Assembly (NCBI GenBank): GCA_903904605.1
Contig: CAIVDC010000029.1
Span: forward strand, 1-64,000
Reading direction: 5' to 3'
DNA: 64,000 nucleotides
DNA from: an uncultured Sterolibacterium sp.
Lineage (GTDB): Bacteria > Pseudomonadota > Gammaproteobacteria > Burkholderiales > Rhodocyclaceae
The notes beneath the pieces were generated by a model. It was given only the letters and a program-made list of their open reading frames with translations. It was not told the DNA's origin and did no database searches. The translations under genes were made by a program, and so were the position numbers. Below, piece after piece: positions 35,134-42,366 of this stretch (its first letter is position 1; each line of letters begins with the position of its first letter).

Positions 35134-36891
35134 CTAGATGAAGCGATGGCCGGACAGATATTTTACTGGAGGAACCAATCCAGGCGCCGTGTAATTTCGA
35201 AACATATATCGCGAGAGTTCCTTAAGCTGCTCCGAGACGATCTGAATGATTTCTTCCCAGGGCTGATCCCAGCGCCGCGGGAATCGCCGCATGGTGGGAT
35301 GCCAGGGGTTGTGACCGGTGCCGTGGGTCTGCCAATCGGCGCCATAAATCATCGCCCAGGTATGCACCCCCAGTGCCGCAGACAGAATGCTCGTCGAGGT
35401 GGGGGGCGCAATCACGAGATCAAGAGCCTTGGTCAATGCCGCGGCCTCGGCCAAATCGTCGAAAAGATCGACTTCGGGATACGCCACCAAAGAAACGCCG
35501 AATTGGCTGCGTGCTTCTGCCAGTTCGCTTGCGCACTCGTCGTACTGGAGGTTTATGAAATGAACACCGGGCACCGAAAATATAGGTCCCCATTGATTGA
35601 TGGCCGTGCTGTACGGGCGAAGCGCGGCGGACCGATTGCTGCTGCGCCAGGCAAAGCCGACTTTGGGGCCCGGACCCAGCGCAGCCAGGCGCTTTTTCCA
35701 ATAGGCCACCCTGCCGGGCGCAGGAGCGAGATACCCGTCATGCCGGGGGAAGCTTTCAAGGGAAGGGCGGAGCCACCGCGCCAGGCTACCGGCGGAACAT
35801 TGAACGTCCACGCCCTGCAGCGTGGCCGGGTGTGGCGGGTCGGTTCTCGGCACCACTTGGGCACCGGCAAATGAGTGCGCAAACAGGGGGACGAGCTTGT
35901 TCGAGCATTCGATGATGCAACGATCGGCGACGGCGATGATTTCGCGAAACATGCTGGCAAACTGGATTTGATCGCCGATGCCTTGGTCGCCCCATATCAG
36001 GACTGTTTTTCCGACCAGACTCTCCCCGCTCCAAACTTTGTGAGGAAAATAGCGCTTGGGAACCGTGTCGAAGCGATGCTCGTACAGTGTCCAGCCCTGG
36101 TCGAATCTTCCGCAGGAGAGCAGCGCCTGGGCCAAATTGAATTCGGGTTTGATTGCCGGCTTGAGTCTCAGCGCCAGTTCAAAACATGACACCGCTTCTT
36201 CGGCTCGCCATGAGTCGTGCAGCACGTTGCCCAGGTTGTTGCTTGCTTCCGCATGGTCCGGTTTCAGCGAGAGCGCCTTCTCGTAAAACGCTCTGGCCAT
36301 CGCCAACTCGCCTTGTTCCTGGAACAGGATGCCCAGGTTGTAGCAGGCTTCCACGTGATCCGGCTTCAGCGAGAGCGCCCTTTCGTAGCAAGCGCGGGCC
36401 GGTTCCGGCTCACCGTGCCTGTGAAACAGGATGCCCAGGTTGTAGTGCGCTTCCGCCGAGTCGGGATCGATGGCAAGCACGCTTTGAAAACATTCCTTGG
36501 CCGCTTCCGGCTTGCCTTGTTCCGAATACGTGAAGCCCAGTCTGAAGCGGGCCTCTGCAAAATCGGGTTTGAGAGACAGCGCCTGACGATAACAAGCCTG
36601 GGCCTCGTCCAGCCTTCCCAATCCCTGATAGGTCGCCCCCAGGTTGAAGTGGCCGATAAACACCGAGGGATTCGATGAAATGGCCGCGTTAAAATGTTCG
36701 ACGGCCTGCGCGTATCTTTTTTCCTGGTGGGCGATCATGCCGAGCAGATGCAAGGCATCATAATTGGCGGGGTCGAAGCTCAGAACCTGCTCGTAAATAT
36801 ATTGTGCTTCATCCAGACGGCCTGCATTGTGATGCTCCAGGGCAATCTCAATCGCCCTGGGAAGGCTGATGTCTTCGGCCGCATCATCCAT
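35134..36891 (-). CDS. TPR repeat protein with glycosyltransferase family 9/41-like C-terminal domain
   Basis: The 585-residue protein has about seven tandem 34-residue tetratricopeptide repeats in residues 10-260, several ending in ALSLKPDH-type helices. The C-terminal 300 residues begin VLIWGDQGIGDQIQFASMF, a nucleotide-binding pattern of family 9/41-like glycosyltransferases, and end with VIAPPTSTSILSAALGVHTW, where related enzymes bind the donor. Comparable proteins act near protein-glycosylation loci; a role in protein glycosylation by recognition of the target through TPRs is inference. Near-identical repeat DNA makes recombination between repeats possible. Confidence 0.78.
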   Translation of the reverse strand: MDDAAEDISLPRAIEIALEHHNAGRLDEAQYIYEQVLSFDPANYDALHLLGMIAHQEKRYAQAVEHFNAAISSNPSVFIGHFNLGATYQGLGRLDEAQACYRQALSLKPDFAEARFRLGFTYSEQGKPEAAKECFQSVLAIDPDSAEAHYNLGILFHRHGEPEPARACYERALSLKPDHVEACYNLGILFQEQGELAMARAFYEKALSLKPDHAEASNNLGNVLHDSWRAEEAVSCFELALRLKPAIKPEFNLAQALLSCGRFDQGWTLYEHRFDTVPKRYFPHKVWSGESLVGKTVLIWGDQGIGDQIQFASMFREIIAVADRCIIECSNKLVPLFAHSFAGAQVVPRTDPPHPATLQGVDVQCSAGSLARWLRPSLESFPRHDGYLAPAPGRVAYWKKRLAALGPGPKVGFAWRSSNRSAALRPYSTAINQWGPIFSVPGVHFINLQYDECASELAEARSQFGVSLVAYPEVDLFDDLAEAAALTKALDLVIAPPTSTSILSAALGVHTWAMIYGADWQTHGTGHNPWHPTMRRFPRRWDQPWEEIIQIVSEQLKELSRYMFRNYTAPGLVPPVKYLSGHRFI

Positions 36892-36896
36892 GACAG

Positions 36897-38054
36897 TTAT
36901 GTCTCGATTTCAAAGAAACGTTTCCGGATAAGTGCCTGCGGATCCGGAAAGCACTTGAGAACTTCGGCAATCTTCTGCGATGCGTCGCCCTGACCATAGG
37001 GATTGAGCGTTTCCGAGCAGTCGGCGTCAAAAGCTTGGCGGATGGAACGCAGAATTGCATTCTGCTCGGGCGCACAATTGATGATCGAGGACGCCTGAAG
37101 GCGCCCTTTCTGGCGATCGCCAATGTTGACGGTCGGCTTCTTGAATGAGGGCACTTCGTAGAGCCCGCTCGATGAATTTCCGACGACGGCATCCACCGCG
37201 GCGATCGCACTGAGGTAATTGGTCTGGCCCAAGGACGGGAACGCCTTGCAGTTCGGGTGCGAAGAAACAAAGCGCTCGATCATTTCGATCAGTTCGCGCC
37301 CTTCGTTGTCGGCATTTGGCAGCGTAAAGATGATCCCCACCGACTCGCCCAGGGCCGCCAGGGCGGACAGCAGTTCTTGAAACTGTTCCGTGGAAGGCTG
37401 GCTATCCAGGGTGACCGGATGGAAGGTGACGAGAAGATTCCGTTCCTTGAAATCAAAGGCGAGCAGATCCGCCAGTTCCCGGCGCGTCTTCAAGGGCAAC
37501 CGCTGGATGTTGTCGATGGCCGGGGTGCCGAAGTTGTAGATGTGAGCGGGATCTTCGCCGAGTTGCCGCACACGCCTTGCCGCATCGTCATGCGTGACAA
37601 AATGCAGATGAGACATCTTGCTGATGCCATGGCGGATGGCTTCATCGTAGGCGCCTTCGGTGGTATCTCCGCCGCCAATATGGGCGACGGGAATCTTCGC
37701 CACCAGCGCCGCCTGCGCGGCCGAAAGAATTTCGTAGCGATCGCCGAGCAGTACGAGGATATCGGGCCGCAAGCGGTCAAGCGCATCGGCAAATCCGATC
37801 AAGCCGAGCCCCATCGATTTTGCAATGCCCACCGAGGTATCGGAGGAGAGCAGCATTTCGACCCTGGCGTCCAGAGTGAAACCGTCCTGCTCGATGACCC
37901 GGTAGGTCAGGCCGAACTCCGGGGAGAGGTGCATGCCCGTAGCGACGACCTGGAGTTTCAGGTCGGGATCAGCCTGGATTTCCTTCATCAGCCAGTACAG
38001 CAGCCCATATTCGGCGCGGCTGCCGGTGACGATGCAGATTTTTCGTGGGTTCAC
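36897..38054 (-). CDS. legG: NDP-sugar hydrolysing 2-epimerase (LegG/NeuC)
   Basis: The 385-residue enzyme removes the nucleotide and inverts C2, giving the free mannosamine-type sugar used by the synthase. Motifs include RKICIVTGSRAEYG at the N-terminus, LLGDRYE, the HIGGGDTTEGAYDE region and GNSSSGLYEVPSF, all conserved in the NeuC/LegG family. The GTG at 38054 is chosen since the family start follows at once; a longer upstream frame only shadows the sialidase gene. It lies between the sialidase-like gene and the TPR glycosyltransferase. Confidence 0.92.
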   Translation of the reverse strand: MNPRKICIVTGSRAEYGLLYWLMKEIQADPDLKLQVVATGMHLSPEFGLTYRVIEQDGFTLDARVEMLLSSDTSVGIAKSMGLGLIGFADALDRLRPDILVLLGDRYEILSAAQAALVAKIPVAHIGGGDTTEGAYDEAIRHGISKMSHLHFVTHDDAARRVRQLGEDPAHIYNFGTPAIDNIQRLPLKTRRELADLLAFDFKERNLLVTFHPVTLDSQPSTEQFQELLSALAALGESVGIIFTLPNADNEGRELIEMIERFVSSHPNCKAFPSLGQTNYLSAIAAVDAVVGNSSSGLYEVPSFKKPTVNIGDRQKGRLQASSIINCAPEQNAILRSIRQAFDADCSETLNPYGQGDASQKIAEVLKCFPDPQALIRKRFFEIET

Positions 38055-38065
38055 GGCTATGTTTT

Positions 38066-39160
38066 CTATGAGGACTTTCGGGATGGACCATAGAGCCAGT
38101 CCAATGTGACTCTTCTGACACACAGATCCTGGAGCACGCCGCTGCCGACACCGCCGCAGGAGTAGGCCAACAATACAGCATCCCGGTCGAAGTGGATGGC
38201 GGTATAACAAAAGCCGCGATGGCTGTCGCTTTCCAGAAGCTTCGCTTTCTTCCAGCTTTTTCCTTCATCGTCGCTGATGGCGGCCGCCAGCGGGGTTCGC
38301 CCCCAACTCGACTCGAACGGCTTTTCCAAGCGCCATCTGCCGCCGTGGTCGTTCCATACCGCCAGGAGGTCGCCCGTGGCGGGAATGCGCTTGATCGAGA
38401 GGGCCGAGCAGGGAGAAAGAAATCTCGATGCCTTCGGCGGCGACCAGGTCATGCCCTGATCCCGCGAACTCATTTCCCATTGCCTGCCGGTATCAGTTCG
38501 CGCCCAGGCGTAGAGACTGCCGTCCTTGAGCTCCACCAGTCCCGGTTCCTGCATGCCCGACTGGTTTTCGACCGGCAGGCCCCACCAATCGGCCGACTCG
38601 CGCCAGATTTCGCCGTTGTCGTCCGAATGGTAGAAAAGCGTGATGGCGCGCCAGTCCCAGCCCGCCAGCTTCGTTGTCTCGGCCTCGATCCGAGGCCGAT
38701 GATAGGCGGCGGGAATGACCAGCCGGCCGCTCTCCAAGCGAACCACGCGGTCGTTGTTGACCACGAAATAGCCCGGCGCCGGGATGCACCTGGCCGCCCC
38801 GCTCCAGGTACGCCCCTCGTCGTCGGAAGTGCGCAGAAACAGGCGGCAGTCATGCAGATGGTTCTTCTTGAGATAGAACAGACCGATCCGCTGAGCATTC
38901 AGGCGCAACAGGGAGGGACTCATGACGTTGAAGCCGCCTTCATTGGCGACGACCACCCGGCTTCGTTGCGACCAGGTCAGGCCGCCGTCGCGGGAGTGGA
39001 GCGCGGAGAGGGTCGCCGGGGCGTTGTCGTTCCAACTGTCGCCATAGTAGCGGGTGTAGACGAACAATATCCGCCCGTCGGCCAGGTCGAGGAACGCACC
39101 TTCGGAATTTCGCGGATTATTCCGCTTGTGGGCAAGCTGCAGGGTGATCTCTGACGGCAT
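38066..39160 (-). CDS. Sialidase-family (BNR/Asp-box) protein, apparently cytoplasmic
   Basis: The 364-residue protein has five Asp boxes (S-x-D-x-G-x-x-W) at 56-63, 112-119, 179-186, 232-239 and 296-303, which define a sialidase-like six-bladed beta-propeller. No signal peptide is visible. Some sialidase catalytic residues (the FRIP-type arginine) are not obvious at the N-terminus. In this position it could be a nonulosonic acid hydrolase, lyase or sugar-binding enzyme working on a pathway intermediate. It lies between legC and legG. The fold is certain; the reaction is not. Confidence 0.82.
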   Translation of the reverse strand: MPSEITLQLAHKRNNPRNSEGAFLDLADGRILFVYTRYYGDSWNDNAPATLSALHSRDGGLTWSQRSRVVVANEGGFNVMSPSLLRLNAQRIGLFYLKKNHLHDCRLFLRTSDDEGRTWSGAARCIPAPGYFVVNNDRVVRLESGRLVIPAAYHRPRIEAETTKLAGWDWRAITLFYHSDDNGEIWRESADWWGLPVENQSGMQEPGLVELKDGSLYAWARTDTGRQWEMSSRDQGMTWSPPKASRFLSPCSALSIKRIPATGDLLAVWNDHGGRWRLEKPFESSWGRTPLAAAISDDEGKSWKKAKLLESDSHRGFCYTAIHFDRDAVLLAYSCGGVGSGVLQDLCVRRVTLDWLYGPSRKSS

Positions 39161-39179
39161 CGGGACTTCGGATCGCCAG

Positions 39180-40343
39180 TTACAGACTCGCGCTGCTGGG
39201 CAAATTGATCAGCCTGCTTTCGAGATCTTCGGCACAGCGCAAATCCATGCGCGGACAGTCCCGATACATCGGCAGTTTGTGCATCAGGGTCCATACCGGA
39301 CGGGTCATGATGTGGGCGCCATTGGTGGCGGCGAGAATCGCATCCCTTTCCCGGGCTTCCGATGGCTCCAGCAACAGCACATTGAGCCAGTAATTGCTGC
39401 GGCTGCCCGGTGGCTCCCGGAAGAACCGGACTCCCTTGACGTCATGCAGTGCCGCGGCGTATTTCTCGGCAAGCGCTCTTTTCCGCACGAGAAAGCCGTC
39501 CAGTTGCTCCAGTTGGGCGCAGCCTAGCGCGGCATTGATGTTCGGCAGGCGGTAATTGTAGCCGACCCGGTCGTGAAGGAAGGACCATTGGTGCGCGACT
39601 CTCGCCGTCGTCGTCAGATGTTTGGCCAGATTGCCCAAGTCCTCGTCGTTGGTGAGCAGGGCACCGCCGCCGCCGGTGGTGATGACCTTGTTGCCGTTGA
39701 AGCTCAGGGCTGAAACCCGGCCCAGGTTTCCGGTGTGGCGGCCTTTGTAGAAGGAGCCGAGCGACTCGGCCGCGTCTTCCACCAGTTCGATGCGGTATTG
39801 TCGGCAAACCTCGACCAGCCGGTCGAGGTCGACCGGGTGGCCGAAGGTATGCATCGGCACGACGGCCTTGATGCGCCGTCCGGTGAGCTTGTTGAAGCAG
39901 CCTGCCGCCCGGACTTCGGCGATTTCTGCCAGGTATTGCCCGAGTTTGTTCGGATCCAGCCCCAGTGTGGTCTCTTCGCTATCGACGAAATGGGGAATCG
40001 CGCCGCAATAGCTGACGGCGTTTGCCGTGGCGATGAAGGTCAGGGTAGGCACCAGCACTTCGTCGCCCTGCTCCACGCCGACCAGCAGGAGGCAGACATG
40101 CAGCGCCGCCGTGCCATTTACCACTGCGATGGCACGCTTGGCTCCGGTATAGCGGGCCAGTTCCAGTTCGAAACGATCGACAAACTTGCCTGCGGAAGAA
40201 ACCCATCCCGTGTCGAGGCAGTCCTTCACGTAAGCCCATTCATTGCCCGCGAAGCTGGGCTCGTGCAAGGCGATCGGCTTGCCTCCTTGCGGCAATACCG
40301 ATTTGAGGGCGTTGATAACGGCGTTTTGGTTGAAGGCGGGCAT
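39180..40343 (-). CDS. legC: Nucleotide-4-keto-sugar aminotransferase (LegC family)
   Basis: The 387-residue PLP aminotransferase follows the dehydratase step of legionaminic acid synthesis. The PLP lysine is K219 in SALSFNGNKVITTGGGG, with the EDAAESLGSFYKG motif before it and VVNGTAALHVCL near the N-terminus. The long VRAAGCFNKLTGRRIKAVVPMHTFGHP region is characteristic of the LegC-type group. The ATG at 40343 is chosen; a TTG at 40370 is also possible. In other genomes legB and legC are adjacent; here about 1 kb of accessory genes separates them. Confidence 0.9.
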   Translation of the reverse strand: MPAFNQNAVINALKSVLPQGGKPIALHEPSFAGNEWAYVKDCLDTGWVSSAGKFVDRFELELARYTGAKRAIAVVNGTAALHVCLLLVGVEQGDEVLVPTLTFIATANAVSYCGAIPHFVDSEETTLGLDPNKLGQYLAEIAEVRAAGCFNKLTGRRIKAVVPMHTFGHPVDLDRLVEVCRQYRIELVEDAAESLGSFYKGRHTGNLGRVSALSFNGNKVITTGGGGALLTNDEDLGNLAKHLTTTARVAHQWSFLHDRVGYNYRLPNINAALGCAQLEQLDGFLVRKRALAEKYAAALHDVKGVRFFREPPGSRSNYWLNVLLLEPSEARERDAILAATNGAHIMTRPVWTLMHKLPMYRDCPRMDLRCAEDLESRLINLPSSASL

Positions 40344-40362
40344 TGGGTTTAACTCGGTATGC

Positions 40363-40541
40363 TCAGACAACCCGGATCAAGATAGCGATGACGGCCGCCA
40401 ATGTTCCCCCGGTCATCCATTTCAGTTGTCGGATTTCGCATCGATCTTTGGAAGGAGGAATCGGATTGACGCAACATCGTCCTTCGTGGCGTCTTCCAGT
40501 GTGTTGATGAATTGTAACGTATCGAAAGGGACGGCACTCAT
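40363..40541 (-). pseudogene. Remnant of a DUF1640 coiled-coil membrane protein
   Basis: The first frame starts MSAVPFDTLQFINTLEDA, the N-terminus of DUF1640 (CCDC90-like) proteins, and stops after 39 codons. A second frame on the same strand gives CEIRQLKWMTGGTLAAVIA and ends at a stop, matching the C-terminal membrane helix of the same family. The coiled-coil middle is missing and the frames do not join, so this is a decayed copy. It lies between legC and the broken nucleotidyltransferase gene. Confidence 0.62.
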
Positions 40542-40607
40542 AGCGCTCATGATCGGCCCTTCATCTCTATTGACCTTGCCGATCAAGTCATCTGAATAAT
40601 TCGTAAT

Positions 40608-41110
40608 TCATCCCCCAGGCGGTTGAACGGGTCTTACCCGTAACCTTTCAAGCGCCCGTTCCAGTATTCGCCGGTCCGCAACATCTTTATCTCGCATCGT
40701 TTGTTTGGTGAGCAACAAGCCTTCCAGGTTAATGGTGCGAACGGGAATGCCGTCCAGATCGCGACCGTCTCGGCATACTGCTTCAACGTTTCATAGGTCT
40801 CTCCGCAGGCGTTGAGCATGATGTCCACCACAAAAGCGTCCGCCACGCGGACGTTCTCGCCTTCATCAAACCAGGCCGGGTCGATGTCCTTGGCTGCCTG
40901 ATCAGGCAGCACCATCAGCGCCTCCTTGATCTGCTTTCCCGTGTTCCGGGTGGCGGGAACAAGCAAATCGATATCGGTTGTGGCCCGGTGGTAGCCGTGT
41001 GCAAACAGCGCATAGCCGCCGATCAGGAGATAATCGACGTGCTGCTGGTTCAATGAGCCAATCAGCGTCTTGAGGTCTTCCAAGGTATCAGGGCGGCTGT
41101 ATGCTTCCAT
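40608..41110 (-). pseudogene. Nucleotidyltransferase-fold gene with a frameshift
   Basis: The frame from ATG 41110 reads a nucleotidyltransferase N-terminus with YLLIGGYALFAHG and TDIDLLVPAT, the GG and D-x-D of the fold. Around 40755-40770 the frame shifts: the original frame ends with an unrelated tail at 40634, while the other frame continues coherently (DLDGIPVRTINLEGLLLTKQ) to a stop at 40608. The total length is one base short of a full frame. It overlaps the stop of the 75-residue upstream gene (TGATG). The pair looks like a toxin-antitoxin-type module that has decayed or carries a sequencing error. Confidence 0.7.
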
Positions 41111-41337
41111 CAGCTTCGCTTCGAGGCGATTTGTGCCATGACCTCGATCAGGCAATCCAGTTGGTGCCGGTTGGCGGCCTCATGGCTCTTGAAGCGAAAC
41201 AGACCCTTCGGGATAAGTGTTGCGAATCCAGTCGGCAACCGGTGAATTTCGTCGTTAAACCGTGCTCCTTCCGCCAGCAATTCAGCAGACGCTGAGAAGC
41301 TGATAGGGCGCTCTTTGCGGTGGCCAACGGTTCTCAT
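41110..41337 (-). CDS. Small protein upstream of nucleotidyltransferase (possible toxin-antitoxin partner)
   Basis: The 75-residue protein is charged and soluble, with an ARFNDEIHRLPTGF segment and a conserved-looking RFKSHEAANRHQLDCLIE block near its C-terminus. I do not recognise a named family. Its stop shares a base with the start of the nucleotidyltransferase gene, the geometry of a two-gene toxin-antitoxin or accessory module. It begins 24 bases downstream of the legB stop and probably shares its transcript. Confidence 0.65.
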   Translation of the reverse strand: MRTVGHRKERPISFSASAELLAEGARFNDEIHRLPTGFATLIPKGLFRFKSHEAANRHQLDCLIEVMAQIASKRS

Positions 41338-41361
41338 ATAAAGTACTTTATCAGCCCGTCC

Positions 41362-42366
41362 TTAGATGTTGTAGATGTCGGCTTTGTAGGCTTTGAGGTT
41401 TTCCGGTTGGCCGAACCAGGCGACCGTCTCCGCCAGACCGCGCCTGAAACCGTCCTTGCCGCCGTATTGCGGTTCCCAGCCGGTCAGTCGCCTGGCCTTG
41501 CTGTTATCGGCCCAGAGGCGGTCGACCTCGCTTTTCTCGGGGCGCAGCCGGACTTGTTCGGTTTCGATCTCGATCTCGACGCCCATTGCTTCGGCGATCA
41601 GGTTCACGGTGTCGCCGATGGAGATTTCGAAGTTGCTGCCGATGTTGATCACTTCGCCCACGGCGCTTTCGGATTCGGCGATCGCGATGAAGCCGCGCAC
41701 CGTATCCATGACGAAGTTGAAATCGCGGGTGGGCGTTATCGCGCCCAATTTCAGGCGGCGCTTGCCGCTGGCGATCTGGGTGATGACGGTGGGGATGATC
41801 GCCCTGGCGGATTGCCGCGGGCCATAGGTGTTGAACGGCCGGATGACGGCGACCGGGGTGTCGAAGGCATTGTAGAACGACAGGGCAATCTGGTCGGCGC
41901 CGATCTTGGTGGCCGAGTAGGGCGACTGGCCTTGCAGGGGATGGTCCTCGGTGATCGGGACGAATCGGGCAGTGCCGTAGACCTCGCTGGTGGAGGTATG
42001 GACCACCTTGGCCACGCCGAGTTCGCGTGCGGCCTGGACGATGTTCAGGGTCCCCTTGATATTCGTGTCCACATAAGTGTCCGGCGAATGATAGGAATAC
42101 GGAATGGCGATCAGGGCGGCCAGGTGCATGACGATATCGCAGCCTTCCATGGCTTTCCGAACGCCATGCGGATCGCGGATGTCGCCGGCGAAGATGTCGA
42201 GTTGGTCCCTGATCTGCCTGGGCGAATGATCCAGCCAGCCCCAGGAGTTGAAGGAGTTGTAAAGCACGAAGGCGCGGACGTCGTAGCCCTGCCGGAGCAG
42301 CTGTTCGGTCAGGTGCGACCCGATGAAGCCATCGGCGCCGGTGACCAGGATCTTCTTACCGGCCAT
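41362..42366 (-). CDS. legB: NDP-N-acetylglucosamine 4,6-dehydratase (LegB)
   Basis: The 334-residue short-chain dehydrogenase catalyses the first committed step of legionaminic acid synthesis. It starts KKILVTGADGFIGSHLTEQL and carries the family-specific NSFNSWGWLD segment, LAALIAIPYSYHSPDTYVDTN, the STSEVYG strand and the catalytic Tyr/Lys in SPYSATKIGAD. The product is a 4-keto-6-deoxy nucleotide sugar for LegC. The ATG at 42366 lies inside the end of gspD with 11 bases of overlap, so it is coupled to the type II secretion operon. Confidence 0.95.
   Translation of the reverse strand: MAGKKILVTGADGFIGSHLTEQLLRQGYDVRAFVLYNSFNSWGWLDHSPRQIRDQLDIFAGDIRDPHGVRKAMEGCDIVMHLAALIAIPYSYHSPDTYVDTNIKGTLNIVQAARELGVAKVVHTSTSEVYGTARFVPITEDHPLQGQSPYSATKIGADQIALSFYNAFDTPVAVIRPFNTYGPRQSARAIIPTVITQIASGKRRLKLGAITPTRDFNFVMDTVRGFIAIAESESAVGEVINIGSNFEISIGDTVNLIAEAMGVEIEIETEQVRLRPEKSEVDRLWADNSKARRLTGWEPQYGGKDGFRRGLAETVAWFGQPENLKAYKADIYNI

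Noticed and set aside
36179..36595. Repeated sequence with about 102-base period that first looked like an array
   Set aside because: The repeats are in frame with TPR units of the 35.1-36.9 kb protein; there are no spacers or palindromic repeats of CRISPR type.
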